64,000 bases of DNA from Nematostella vectensis (GCF_932526225.1 NC_064039.1:12976139-13040138); one strand, 5' to 3'; shown: positions 13,473 to 24,688, numbered from the stretch's first letter. Numbers and translations are program-made. Notes: generated from the sequence alone by a model not told the origin.

Positions 13473-16400
13473 ATGGCGGCCAACAAAGTAGAAGTTCAAT
13501 ACTCGGAAAGCGAACCAGAAAACTCAGATAACGCGAGCGAAGATGGCGACGTTGAGAGCGAAGGTTTGTCTGCTATGATGTGTTTGTCATGTTGTGTACG
13601 ACATGTGTTAAAGCACAGGACTTTTTGCTTAAAGGTCGCAGTGTTTTGGTGTATGTTAGCACGTGGCTGTCGTTTGTTTGGTTTTAATACATTGTATTGT
13701 TGCTTTAGAGACAGCCTTTTTAAATAGCGCTAGTGATTTAAGCCTCTTAAAGCCTTGAACATGAACTAAATACCCTTTATGCGGTGCAAACTGGACTCTT
13801 AGCAAATATAACATGGCAAGAACTTTGAAGTTAGAAAAAAAGAGTTGAACACTTTAAGTTTTTAAGTATTACACTAAGAGAAAGTTCATTTATTATCCCA
13901 AGGGGGGATGAGAATTTTGATAAAAGTAAGGGATAAAATTAGTTGCCCCCCCTTTCAGGAGGAACAAAATTTTCCATCCCCCCCCCCCCCCCCCCCCACC
14001 TTATGCTTCCCCCATATTTTCGGTGCAAATGAGGAAGAGATTAGCTGCAAGCTGGAGTGCAAGCAAGATATTAGCTGCAAGCTTGTCAGAAAGTGGAGGG
14101 GAAAGAATTATCTGAAAACATTAATTCCGAAAAAGTGAAGGAACTCAATTTCTCAAAGGTGCAACTACATCCAGGTTGTCAACCCGGTAAAGGTTGATGC
14201 TATATATGGCGCAGGAGAAGCAAAAAGGCTTTTTGTTCTTCTCCTTGCGAGAAAAGTGATTGTAAGCATAAGAAAAGAAACAGAGAGAGAAAGACTGCAA
14301 ATCAGATATGAGAGAGGATGTTGATGACGAAAATTGAGCATGTGTAGAATAAGAACATTTTTTGAATAATTAAAATATGGAACATAAGCACTTTATAAAT
14401 ATTGTATAGCGGGAACCGTGAAAAAAATTGTATATAGAGTGTATACAGGTTTGCATTCCATAGATAAAACATGGCTTGAAGAAGGCCTATCAAGCCACCA
14501 TTCTATGCTCCAGTTCAATGGCGAGTCACACAAAGCATCCTCCATCGGCTAATTCAACCAATATATTTTCAAATAAAGATCATTAATACCATATCAGACT
14601 TCATTTGCAGATTGTTATTTCGAAGTTTCCTCGCAAATAAACCGATGATAAACAACAGCCAAGGAGTGGGTGATTGACATTCTTAAATACATATCCTGGA
14701 CTCCTGGATTGTGCATGCCAAATAACTGCCCCCAAACTGAGAATTCTTGAACCTAAAAGTCTTATTTGACACTTGGTCAAATAAATGGAAGAGGCAACAT
14801 CAAACGAATAAATCAGTGCCCCCCCTTTTTATATCAAAACACTTTTGACGTCCTCCCTTTAAACCTTGAAAATTTCTCAAGGCCCTCCACAGTATCCTCA
14901 CACCCCCCTCCCCCCCTTGGGATAGTTATCTGGCGGATAAAATAGTGCTGCACAAAGCGTTGATAGAAGGCTGGATAACTATTCCCTGAATAGCCATCAT
15001 TTACCACTAAATGACTTCCGATTTCCATGGTTAATATGCAAAGTGGTGAACATTGAAAGAGCTACAAAAATTGCCAGAAAACAAACAGTTTATTGAGGCA
15101 AGGTGCACATAAATCACAGAATGATAAAAGGGGATAGTGTTTAGCTTATTCCTTTATTTGGAAGTTTCATTTCTGGACAGTGAAGGCAATATAAATTGAA
15201 TCCTTTTCTAACAGCTGCATGTAAGTTTGTTGTTCATAGAGAATTTACCAACAGTAAAATTCTTCATTTGCATGTGTTTCAACTTGCACTGTGTCTTAAA
15301 TTAATCTAAATTCTGACAATAAATTAGAAAGCAAGAAGCCAATTTGTTTTTTCTTCACATTTATTCAGTGGATAAGATTTTATTTGACCTCTATCATCTG
15401 GATAACTTTAACTGCTGGATAACTTTTATTCGGGCTTTGTGAAACCAAATCACACCACTCAGATAAGTTTTATCTGCTGGATAAGGATTTAACCTGTTGA
15501 TAAGGCTTATCCAGACTTTGTGCAACCGGCCCCAGCTAGTTAATAAATAATTAGTTAATTTATGTTCTTTTTTATTTATTGTTATTGTTATTTTACAAAT
15601 TTTAACTTGGTGTATAGCAGTAAGCCTTACAAGATGAAACTAAGATGATTGCCTTTGAGAAGAAAGCAACCCTAGCAATATATTTAAACCCTCCTTCTGT
15701 TAAATGTAGATTGACACAAGTGCTATATAGGATATTTTATCTCATCTGCCCCTGAGAGGAAATTTGGCCTAAGTTCTGAACTAGCTGAATCCCAACTGCT
15801 GAACCCATTTAAGGCGTGCGAATATAGACAATAGTTACTTGCACTAGCTGATCACATGAATTTCTTAGTTGCAGATTTAAGCCAAATAAACACAGACATT
15901 AATGTGCCAATCATGACAGGGAATGAGGCAAAAGTCAAGTCTTTAAATTAAATTAAGCCCTTACAAAGAAACTTTCTTGCTTATTTGTAGGAGCTGAATA
16001 ATTTGCTTTTTGTTGTTATTTTGACCATTAAAACCTTAGTGCTCATTAGTTTTCCACCCAAAAAGTCATGTGATCTGCTAGTGCAAGTTGCCTATAATGG
16101 TGCCTATTTGAAGCTGGAGGGAAGATAATATGCTCTACTATTTAAAACAGCAACAGAAATGCATTATCAAATCCACCTGAAATTGAAGCTTCCCTCATAA
16201 TAGTCCTCATTAACAAGGTGTTCTACACCCTGTGCAGAGAGATTTTAGTTTTTATAGGCCAATCTTGTGCTCTTGTTGATGATGAAAGCATAAATATATC
16301 TCAGAAGTAAGTTAAGTTGTGTATGTTGGCTTGTCATGGTTGTTACTTCCAGGTGAAGAGAACCTTCAGAGTAAAAGTAGATGGGCCGATGCCATGTCAC

Positions 16401-17903
16401 AAATTCTTAATAAACCCCTCACAGATAATAAAGTGAGTAGCAGAAACAGTGTTTGCTTCAATGTAATTCTGTATTAACATTTACTTTACATAAACAGTAT
16501 TTTCATGACTATAATTTATTTCACAGCCAGTAATATTGTCCAAATATCAAAAAGGCAGTAAAAGGAAAGCTGAGCATAGAGAAGAAATGAAAAAGAAAAA
16601 GGTAAGAGAAAAATTGTATGAGTGTGTTTGTTAAAAGTTTTTTTAATGTTTGCATAGCATTTTTTATTGAATGTCCTCCTTTTAATGATATCGATGTAGG
16701 CTAAAGCACAAGAGAAACATGCAATTCTTGAGAAAGACCATATAATCCCTGACAAATCAAATCTAGATTATGACAGAAACCTTGTGAAAATAGCTACAAG
16801 AGGGGGTAAGATGGAATTTATTTTCATGTGCTATTCTGATTTTTTTCTTCAGTGTAATAGATTAAGTTTTAAAATATACTCCATACCTTTCTCTACAGTT
16901 GTGAAATTATTCAATGCAGTAAGTAAACATCAGAAGGAGATGGACACAAAATTAAGTAAAGCAACAACTGAGACAAAGAAAACTAAAGGTACTTGAAGTT
17001 AACCAGTCTTCACTTGTTTTCTTGATATCTGTATATAGTATGTGCTCCTTGATGGTTGTGTTTGCTGATTAATTCCATTTATGTTTTTCATAGTAATGGA
17101 GTCATTGACAAAGTCATCATTTCTGGACATGCTCAAGAGGTCATCCGATGCAACAGTCACTGAAGAATCCACAGAAACAACTAAAAAAGCAAATCAAAAG
17201 GGGAACAAGGTGAGTTAGATAAATAGTTTTTTTTTCTCTTGGTAGAGACCCAATTTCTAAGTTTTGGTGAGAGTGGCTAGATTTGTGAGTATGCCAATAT
17301 GATACCAAGTATGAACATGATTATCAGGACAATGATTATTTTTTCCAACGTTCATTGTGCCATTTTGATGGTGCTGTTAACTTAACTGCATATATGACCA
17401 TACCCAGATGCAGAGATGACAAAAAGCAAAATAAAACATTGGAAAGGCAACCAATATTGGGAGCCACTTACATTAAATATTATAAAAAATGTTGAATATT
17501 GCAGTTTGCTTTTGTTGAAAAGTTGACAGTGTCTCCTGTCCTTATTATTTCCATCTTGTTTTGACTTCTTTTAGTGTTTGGTGTGTTGCACAATTGATAT
17601 TCTGAAAGTGAAATTAGCCTGTTTGCTATCAGCATCAGTGAAAAGGGGGGAATTGCCATCATGAATCTATTTGTCTTTAGCCTCTAACATTTCTTGAAAC
17701 GTTTTCCACAGAGTGAGAAGATGGATGAACAGAAGTCTTCTAACTCTTGGAACATACTACGGGATGATTTTATGATGGGCGCAAAACTCAAAGACTGGGA
17801 CAAGGAGGAGGGCAAATCCACTGAACTCCAAGATTACGAACTGCAGGCTCAAGGGTCAGATGATGACCAATCAGATGAAAGTGACCAATCAGACTCGAGC
17901 TAG
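13473..17903 (+). CDS. RRP15: RRP15-like ribosomal RNA-processing protein, seven exons
   Basis: Exons: 13473-13563, 16353-16432, 16527-16601, 16700-16805, 16899-16988, 17094-17209 and 17712-17903. All introns are GT-AG and phases are consistent, giving 249 residues (human RRP15 is about 280). Signatures seen: acidic Ser/Glu N terminus; WADAMSQILNK; basic KRKAEHREEMKKKK; DRNLVKIATRGVVKLFNAV; and C-terminal WNILRDDFMMGAKLKDWDKE followed by an acidic Ser tail. RRP15 is a nucleolar factor needed for pre-60S assembly. The start ATG has the context ACCAATATGG. A likely poly(A) signal AATAAA lies at 18112-18117. Intron 1 is unusually long (2.8 kb) and holds repeats. Confidence 0.92.
13893..14470 (+). 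repeat. Dispersed repeat shared with GALK2 intron, copy 1
   Basis: Shares ordered blocks with the reverse complement of 58593-59395: GATTTTGATAAAAGTAAGG-like start, GGAGGAACAAAATTT, TTCCCCCATATTTTCG, AAGCAAAAAGGCTTTT and AAGCACTTTATAA-TATTGTAT. A C run of about 22 (13977-13998) is inserted. The reading frame seen in the other copy is broken here. It is probably two diverged copies of one retrocopied or transposed sequence of unknown identity. Confidence 0.65.
14535..14690 (+). repeat. CGCAAATAAACCGATG interspersed repeat, copy
   Basis: Contains AACCAATATATTTTCAAA, GATTGTTATTTCGAAGTTT, CCTCGCAAATAAACCGATG and AGGAGTGGGTGATTGACATTC. The same ordered blocks recur at about 6120-6270, 43835-43945 and 57165-57240. 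No coding content. SINE- or MITE-like; the family was not named. Confidence 0.65.
14880..15533. mobile_element. Probable GGATAA-rich MITE remnant in RRP15 intron 1
   Basis: The right end CTTATCCAGACTTTGTGCAACCGGCCCCAG has the form of a terminal inverted repeat. Several GGATAACT and TTATCTGCTGGATAA motifs occur at 14925-14985 and 15370-15515. The left terminus is not clear, so the extent is approximate. Confidence 0.35.
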
Positions 17904-18601
17904 GTGTCAATCTAGAGAGCAGGGCCAATCAGATTAATCTACGAGAGAGATATATCTAATATGATTCGTGCCAGCAGAGTGGTTACATGAAATGTAGATA
18001 TCAGACAGAATGCATTGCTACCTGCATCTGTTAAATTCTCAATTCAATTTTCTGCCGTTGTCATCCATGTTGTCGTCACCCACGTTGTCTACATCGTTGC
18101 TTGGTGTCCCCAATAAATACTTGGTGAGATAAACAAATCAGTTACACTCTGATTCACCACGATGTGCACCTTAATTTCTATTAAAGAAGATTTTAACCCC
18201 TTTTAACTCAAGAATGCTAAGCATTCGAACCAAGCTGTTAGCAAAGTTTCCGATGTCACGCACCAGATCATCAGCGACTTAGAACGATCATTTGTTTTTA
18301 AGCACCATCTACACGAGCAATTTTTATTTGATCACTATAGTTGACCGTGTATGTAGGCCAGCAATTTTATGTGACAATGTTTATTTGCTCTTGTAGATGG
18401 GACAAAGTCGGCAATTTATATGTGGCAACTCTTGTGTTAAAAGAGGTTGCAGGTTTGCTTTTTCTTAGCAATAAAAGATTGTCACGCAAATAAAGATTGA
18501 CAACTAATTTGCTGTTTAAAAGTAATGCTTTCGCATAAACACCGACAATTATTTGCCTGTCTATCTGCACGGTCAAAAGTCTGGGTTTTCCCCGAATTCA
18601 C
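17904..18601. other. Intergenic, RRP15 3' region
   Basis: The RRP15 poly(A) signal is at 18112-18117. From about 18190 to 18600 I see no gene and no recognisable repeat. Confidence 0.5.
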
Positions 18602-19045
18602 AGGGTGTGTCAAACTTTGTTCCTCTTCTTTGGAGTCAATTGTGGAGTAGGATTTTACATAATAAAAAAATCATTTATTTTTGGCGCCGAATGGATTTCT
18701 GTGCATACAATTTTATCCAAATGTTTCAAGTTTTCTCCTCGAGACAAACGAAATTGATGGCTGACTATTTTGACACCTCTTTTTATAGTTCAATGGCCCC
18801 TTGGTTTCTTTTAGAGACCTACGGACGGCCACGTGTTTTGGCTGTTTTCAGATAACGTTTTTCCAAAAAAAGTCTCTTAATATTGAAACATGCTATTCAA
18901 GGGTGAATAAAAGCATAAAATTGGGCTCATTGCTATTTAAAGGGCGTGAAAATCGCGAAGAAGTGCCAAAAGATGTAGACAAAAATCATACCTGTCAACC
19001 TCCGAAAATCTCAAGGCTTGAGATTTTTGGGGGGGAGGGGTGGGG

Positions 19046-19414
19046 CGAATCGCCCCTCCGGGCCTCGCAGCCCCATTTTAGGCTTGGGAGGTGCGCTGGG
19101 CCCCTCCGACCCCAGCCCCATTCCAGGCTTGGGAGGCGCGCCGCGCCCCGCCGATCCCCCCAGCCCCGTCTCATGCAGATGAGGCCCCGCGTAGATTGAT
19201 AATTGCTAATTATCAATATACGTCGGGACCACTTCGCGTAGATAAATAATTGGCAATTACTAATCTACGTCGAGACCACTTCGCGTAGATAAATAATTAG
19301 CAATGGTTAGCAATCATTAATCTACGGCGGGACTGGGGCCTTTCATAGAAACGAGTGGGAGCCTTGCAATTAGACCCCCGTCTGTCCTGTAGTATATGCA
19401 CATGTGCATAGCAT
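19046..19414 (+). repeat. Left terminal inverted repeat of the virus
   Basis: Begins GCGAATCGCCCCTCCGGGCC. It contains two copies of a GGCTTGGGAGG(T/C)GCGC unit, three foldback units (19190-19326) and TTTCATAGAAACGAGTGGGA, and ends at GCACATGTGCATAGCAT. It is the inverse of 32226-32822, which is longer because its outer unit is expanded. Confidence 0.9.
19190..19326. repeat. Three foldback units in the left terminal repeat
   Basis: Units at 19190-19222, 19237-19269 and 19284-19326. Each begins CGTAGAT and ends ATCTACG or ATATACG, with an AT-rich self-complementary interior. They are separated by the 14-bp spacer TCG(G/A)GACCACTTCG. Likely binding sites for replication or integration proteins; that role is inferred. 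Confidence 0.85.
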
Positions 19415-19431
19415 TGGGTTGGGCCGCCACC

Positions 19432-20166
19432 CTACGGAGCGCGGAATGACCGTTTTTTGGCCGTAAATTCAAAGCCGCTGGCGTGGCGTTTTAACCTGAG
19501 CTTTACCCGAACACCCCGCTCCTGAACCCCTCGCGAATTTCTCGCAGTCTCTTTTTCATATTTTCGCGTGTCTCCAGGGAGGGAGGCTTTTCTCTCACGC
19601 GATGCGAGGCCGTGTCGAGCTCTGATAGCGGCCTTGAGCGCGTAGTATCTCTCTTGTTCCCGAAGTATTAGCCGAAACTCTTCGTCTGAGATATTCCCGT
19701 CTTGCAGAGCCTTAGAGGCCAGCTCGCTGATCGAGTTTTTCTTACTCTCCGCTAAAACCATCGTGTCTTCGTGTTTAGCCACCTTGCTCGTAAGACCCCT
19801 AGAGACTACCCCTGCGCCCATGACACCGACCAGCCCAGCGACCCCTGCCAGCGGACCGCCGATCAAAGCCCCTATCCCACTCAAAGAGACCCCTACCCCG
19901 GCGCTGGAAAGCGCCCCTGCAATGATGCCGGATGCCACAGACACAGCATGGGTAACGGCAAAGGCGCGCTTATACTTTTTCCGCACCTGTCGATGATGCG
20001 TTATCTCGTTGTCTAGAACCGCCTGAGTGTCACATATTTTCTGGAGTCGGAAGCTTTGCACGTCGCCGCCGACGCTTGCCGGAACGGCAGGCGTCATGTG
20101 CGTTTGCGGGCAAACACTGGGAAGCGAGGGGTATATGGCACCACTGCTAACGTCGCTGTTTGCCAT
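19432..20166 (-). CDS. Viral protein of unknown function with Gly/Ala-rich hydrophobic core, 244 aa
   Basis: One of few intact viral frames. Residues about 1-50 are Pro/Ser-rich. A basic segment (VRKKYKRAFAV, about 60-70) precedes a Gly/Ala/Ser/Val-rich stretch of about 50 residues (about 74-125) that can form one or two membrane helices. An alpha-helical segment follows with KKNSISELASKALQDGNISDEEF and REQERYYALK, then a very basic C terminus (VKLRLKRH...KKRSF). I do not recognise the family. A membrane-active virion or nucleocapsid-associated protein would fit. The start ATG is 17 bp downstream of the stop of the upstream minus-strand gene, suggesting co-transcription. Confidence 0.7.
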   Translation of the reverse strand: MANSDVSSGAIYPSLPSVCPQTHMTPAVPASVGGDVQSFRLQKICDTQAVLDNEITHHRQVRKKYKRAFAVTHAVSVASGIIAGALSSAGVGVSLSGIGALIGGPLAGVAGLVGVMGAGVVSRGLTSKVAKHEDTMVLAESKKNSISELASKALQDGNISDEEFRLILREQERYYALKAAIRARHGLASRERKASLPGDTRKYEKETARNSRGVQERGVRVKLRLKRHASGFEFTAKKRSFRAP

Positions 20167-20182
20167 GTCTGTTACGTCGGAG

Positions 20183-20865
20183 CTAGGTTAGCTCTAATAC
20201 AAGGCGAACAGGCTTGCCCTTAAAGTCCACCCGTCTACCGCAGTCATCCCTGATCCATATTTGGATACTCGAGACAAACTCGGAGGAAGATGCTGCGACA
20301 CAAACGGGGGTGTCGGGTCCATAGACGACTTTCTCGTGCGGTCTCCCGCGGGTTTCTAGGCAAGCGAGAACGTTTGAAGGCTCACCTAAGGAGAGGCATA
20401 TGCGTGCGATCTACGATATCGCAGCAGATGTAGAGGGCCTCTATTTTCGGCAAAGCCACCTTAAGTGGGGGTCCCCCCAAGGGCAGTGCGAGGCCCCGCT
20501 CCCCTAACTGATTGTGTTTAGCCTCTAGGCCAAATAGTGCCCAAAGCTCGGCATTCGGGAACGCAACGCCACTGGACATAAGCGCGATCTTCCCGGTGAG
20601 GGGATCCAGCTTCGCGGTCAGGATCTTGCTTTCAGCGCGGTTGATGGTCTCCACGATGGACTCGGCCGTGTAGTGCCCGGCTGGCAGGGTAGCGATGGGC
20701 GGGATGGGCGATGGGCGGGGTCGTTATCTGATGCTCCCGCTCGGGATTATACCAGCTGTTAAACAGCGAGCAGTGCCGGAGCGCCACGAAGCGTGGGCGC
20801 CTTATCGGCCGCTCGAAGTAGAGCGTCTGTTCGCCTTTGGTGAGCAAAATATGTAGGACCACCAT
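20183..20865 (-). pseudogene. Candidate minor capsid (penton-like) protein, frameshifted
   Basis: Three successive minus-strand frames cover one gene of about 225 codons. The frames run from the ATG at 20863-20865 to about 20690, from about 20700 to 20382, and from about 20390 to the stop at 20183-20185. Frame changes fall near 20.70 kb, inside a short GATGGGCG direct repeat, and near 20.39 kb. Visible features are an N terminus with hydrophobic beta-strand pattern, a middle block containing ALMSSGVAFPNAELWALFGL, and a C terminus ending in a beta-strand-like block with WIRDD followed by KPVRLVLEL. Size, beta-rich character and position suggest a single jelly-roll minor capsid protein. That is inference, not a domain match. 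Confidence 0.45.
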
Positions 20866-20928
20866 TGTGTTGAACACAGCCCGCCTTCGTGTTTAATAGG
20901 ACTGAGCATTGATTGAGAAGGCTGGCGG

Positions 20929-22178
20929 ATGCTGAACGAGGAGGCGAAAGGGGTGGAAGAGACGAAGAAGGCGGCAACTGCGGCGGGAGCCCTATAGCCG
21001 AACATATCAAACACGCTATAGCCGAACAAGTCAAACGCGCAAAACCCGGTTTCCCTAGATCTCTGACCCTCGGGCGGCCTCGCAGAGGCCTGCTCTACGC
21101 CGTGCCCGCGACCCCCGTGGAGAGCACGGCCTCCGACATCACCCCACTACTCTCGCAGCTAGAGATACACGTGGCTGAGGACAAATCATTCATGACTAGG
21201 GTCCGAGACGTATTCAAAGAGACAGTGGTCACGCACAAGTCCGCCAAGGAGTCTCGCTATCAGAGCCTTTCTATGGGTACTGGCCACAGCAACTCAACTT
21301 TGCGGTCTGGTGCGCAACCGCCGGATGCGGGGTGTCCCTAACCGACCCCGCTTTCGCCACGCTCTCCTCTGTCATCAGGGGAATTCTAAGGTTTCACGTC
21401 TACTTTACCACGCGGAGGATACTCTACGAGCTCGGCGCCCCCGTGCCTGGCGACAGCCCGTTCACGCAAAAAGGTAACCCCTACAAGAAAGCCGCTTTCG
21501 AGCGTCTATGTATAGAGTTCGGCTTGCCGCGTAAGCCGGACTTCCGATGGAAAGGCGGGGCGGAACCACGGACTAGGCGATGTGTTTTTGTTCTACCCGG
21601 GGGAGGGGTATCGCAACGTGCACGTGATCCGTGGCTACGACACGGCGGCGGACGAGTACCTGAGCCACCTCAATCTGTTTAGCGACGAAGATGGGACATA
21701 CAATAGTGGGAAGCAGGTGGGTTTCATACGCAACGACGACCACGGGGGCGTGCAATATAGCTGGTTTGCGCCTCCCAAAGGCGAGGGGCTGACAAAAGCA
21801 GGGCTAGGAAGACTCGATCGCTCGGTCGAGGCGTTCGTCTACGCAGTGCTTGGCGCGCAGGTGAACGTCCGTTCCTCCATCGCGGGGGCCGGTGGGCCGG
21901 CCATGGAGGCGCAGGCGGAGTTCACGAAGCTGCTTGAAGACGCGATCATAGAAAACGACATCGTTCAAAGCGTGCAAAGGTACCAGTTAGCCGGGCAGGA
22001 GGCCAAGGTGAGACTGAGTCTTGCGGTTGCACCAGGAGTGTGGCTGATGCCGAGCGATCTGGTGATAAACACGCAAAGCGTCGTGGGCTAAAACAATAAA
22101 CTGCAGAAAGCCACAGACTCCATGACGCTCGGCGCGAACGCGATCAACACCGAGACAAAGCCAGTGTGCAACACGTGA
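20929..22178 (+). pseudogene. Unknown viral protein, plus strand, broken
   Basis: About 410 codons in several frames. An Ala/Lys/Glu-rich start at 20929 shifts near 20.99 kb into a frame running to about 21.33 kb. It then shifts near 21.33 and 21.58 kb and ends in a long clean stretch to 22088. An in-frame TAA at 22089-22091 is followed by 28 more sense codons to a TGA at 22176-22178. The clean 3' part contains AFVYAVLGAQVNVRSSIAGA and GVWLMPSDLVINT. No family recognised. It diverges from the candidate penton gene at about 20.9 kb, so the two probably share a promoter there. Confidence 0.55.
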
Positions 22179-22405
22179 CTGATCCGAGGATCGACCGCGA
22201 GGTGCGAAGCAAGGCTTTAGCACCTGCGAAAGTGCACGCAGAGGGCGCGGCGCCTGCCCCCTCTCCACGTATGCATGCTGCGTATAGCATGACTGCCGCC
22301 GGAACGGCAAGCGCACCCGGACCGGGCGAAATAAGTGACCACACCGCCCTCAAGGCGGGGTTGTCGGCACTCGCGGTGGCCGCGGCGTATTACTTGTTCC
22401 GATGA
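22179..22405 (+). CDS. Possible small viral protein with C-terminal membrane segment
   Basis: The frame opens about 22166 without a clear ATG and runs to TGA at 22403-22405. The C-terminal 20 residues (ALKAGLSALAVAAAYYLFR) form one membrane helix. Two of the virus's short hairpin repeats (22294-22309, 22344-22358) lie inside it. It could be a real tail-anchored protein whose start has been lost. No family recognised. Confidence 0.35.
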
Positions 22406-23329
22406 TTGCTTTGCATTCGACGAACCAAGAACGCGGCTACGGCTAGAATGAGCAGCCACGCATTTTCGCCAAGAAATTTCACCGCTTTTCCTGCAGCCTT
22501 AAACACGAAGTTCGCGATGCTGCCTACTAGCCCAGGGAGAAGCTCGCCTAGCTTTTTCCCGATAGCCTTAAGCCCGTTACCGACCCCTCTGGCCAAGGAA
22601 GAGAGCGACTTGCCGAGCGACGTCACAATGGCGCGATCGTCTTAGCTACGGCCAACCCGATAGCGGTGACGGTAAAGCCGTACTTTTTGAAGATGGCTTT
22701 GATGCGCTCTCTTAGCGGCTTTTGGTTCTCGAGCTCTCGGTTTTCGCGTTCTACTTCGTCAATCTCGGATAGCCTCTCCTCGTTGCGCTTACGGGCCTCT
22801 TGGCGGCGACTGTCTGACGTGTTAGGGTCGTCGATCGTCTCCCTGTCTGGGGCTACCACCCCTTGCAGCTCTTGGACTCGTTCTGTGTTCTCTGGATCAC
22901 CGCGTCTATCTCTGCCACGGACCCAATCGCCAGCTTAAAGCCTTTCAGCTTTGCAACGTCCTGTCGAACGCCCCCGTTCTCATTGAACAGCTGTCTTGGT
23001 TTAGTCCAATCTCCTTTGTCGAGGTTGCGAAGCTGTATTAGCGTCTTTCCCCTCCGGTCTGACTGGAACCGTATCAGATTCTCGTTAAGGTCTGGGTATT
23101 TCTCCCTGAGGGACTGGAGACCGAGTCTTGTCGCTGCACCCTCTGTGGTGAACGAGGTTTCAGCGGTCGTTTGCGTCCGGGCCCCCCGCGACGACGTGCT
23201 CGTCATTGGGATCGACTCCCAATCGTCGGGGTCAAACGGGATAAGGGGCGTCGTCTCGTCGTCCCCTGCTCCGCGATCGGCGGACGCACCCGGCAAGGCA
23301 TCGTCAATGTCAACGTCAACATCATCCAT
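22390..23329 (-). pseudogene. Viral membrane-associated protein, two frameshifts
   Basis: Three abutting minus-strand frames (23329-22853, 22859-22623, 22626-22390) read as one gene of about 313 codons with frame changes near 22.86 and 22.625 kb. Order of features: acidic N terminus (about 50 residues), mixed middle region, a charged coiled-coil-like stretch rich in Glu/Arg (about residues 160-210), then a Gly/Lys amphipathic segment (GNGLKAIGKKLGELLPG) and a terminal membrane helix (WLLILAVAAFLV). The amphipathic-then-membrane design suggests membrane lysis or virion-membrane anchoring. This is inferred from character only. Confidence 0.55.
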
Positions 23330-23427
23330 GATGCGTGCGCATAACTCATGCTACGCTATATTAGACATGTCTAACAGTCCGCACCATAGCCACGCGACTT
23401 CGTACTTTATGTACGTACACCGTAGGG
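23330..23427. promoter_or_regulatory. Divergent viral promoter with perfect 14-bp palindrome
   Basis: The 98 bp between the minus-strand membrane-protein gene and the capsid gene hold TATATTA (23357-23363) and the perfect palindrome TTAGACATGTCTAA (23361-23374). Its core AGACATGTCT satisfies the p53-family half-site consensus RRRCWWGYYY. A second small palindrome GTACGTAC lies at about 23411-23418. Promoter function is inferred from gene divergence. Confidence 0.5.
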
Positions 23428-24688
23428 ATGTCAGTCAGCGATAAACTTGACCCCCAACGAACACCCAGAACTCCTCTGGGGTTGAAAGCCGAGAGAACTG
23501 TTCAGCGGGTCACTCTCAACCCGTCGACGGCTTCCCCCAGCGGGACGCTATATGTGGCGGTCCCAAAGCTATCGGAAGGCGTCACGCTTGTGCCTGGCTC
23601 CTTGAGGGTCGGTTTCGATCTCTCCATATCAGGCCAAGAGAATAATACCGTCGTGAACAACGTCGGCCGAAATCTCGTGAGCCGCCTGAAAATCACGTTT
23701 GCAGGAGAAACACTCCAGGACACCAACCGAAACGATGTCTTTAAAACGTATGAGGAGCTTTACCTGTCCAAGGTCGAGAGAGAGGACCGCCTGGAGCAGG
23801 GCATACAGTCAGAAAACATGCGCAAGCTTCGCTCCAAGGCTGGCGATAAAGCGACTAGTAGCGCCAAGTAGAACGCTCTAAACGCCGCCCACGGGGCGAC
23901 GTACACCATCCCGCTAGACCATTCTCTGCTGACGGACCACGGCGTACTGTACCCAAGGGCGCTCTCCGAGGCGCTGCTCTTCGAGATCACGCTCGCAACG
24001 GTTGACCAGGTAGTAGTCGGAAGCGATGCTGCCGAATTATCCTACGGCATCAAAAATCTAGAGCTGGAATACGAAAGCCTGAGGGACGACAACCTCGCCC
24101 GGTCTGCAGCCGCCGCCTACCAAAACGGCACAACGTTCTTCTACGAGCAAGTGAACCTCCACAAGACCTTCGTGATTAGCAAAGGGACGGACAGCATAAT
24201 CAACGAGAGTGTCAACCTGCCGCGAAGGTCTATGAGTCGTCTGTTGCTCCTCTTTGTGGAGCCATACACGGCAGGGGCTCGCGACTCTGAGAAGTTCGTG
24301 TACCCCGACATCAAGAGCGTTCGCGTTACGATCGACGGAATGCCAAATAAGGTCTTAAGCCAGGGACCACGGATTTCTGGAGGGAGGCGAAAAGGCGGTT
24401 CGTCCGCCCCTCCCCGGAGGGGGGGGGCACAGCGGAGCGCCTGCCGCTCCGGCAGTCAGCCCCGAGTCGTTCTATGGCGATAACAAGTTCTGTGGATCAA
24501 CCTTCGAACGACGGACGACAATGCTATCCATGGGGGCGGTCTCCGATTGGTCAACACCCGCGACGGTGTGCATCTCGAGATAAAACGCACGGCGAGCGGC
24601 ATGGGTACCGTAAACTGTCACATGTTTGTGGTGGCCGAAGCCCAAATGAACCTTATGAACGGACAGCTAGAGTCCATACAATACTGAG
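23428..24688 (+). pseudogene. Major capsid protein (double jelly-roll type), broken
   Basis: About 420 codons. One frame runs from the ATG at 23428 to about 24.36 kb, interrupted only by TAG at 23869-23871, after which the same frame stays coding for 160 codons. At about 24.36 kb the frame shifts. At least one more shift occurs by about 24.55 kb, around GC-rich hairpins (24407-24422, 24441-24455), before the last clean block ends at TGA 24686-24688. Blocks resembling Polinton/adintovirus-type capsids include VPKLSEGVTLVPGSL, GRNLVSRLKITFAGE (early) and SIINESVNLPRRSM (later). It would form the hexameric capsomers. The fold assignment is inferred from family resemblance and beta-strand pattern. 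Confidence 0.65.
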
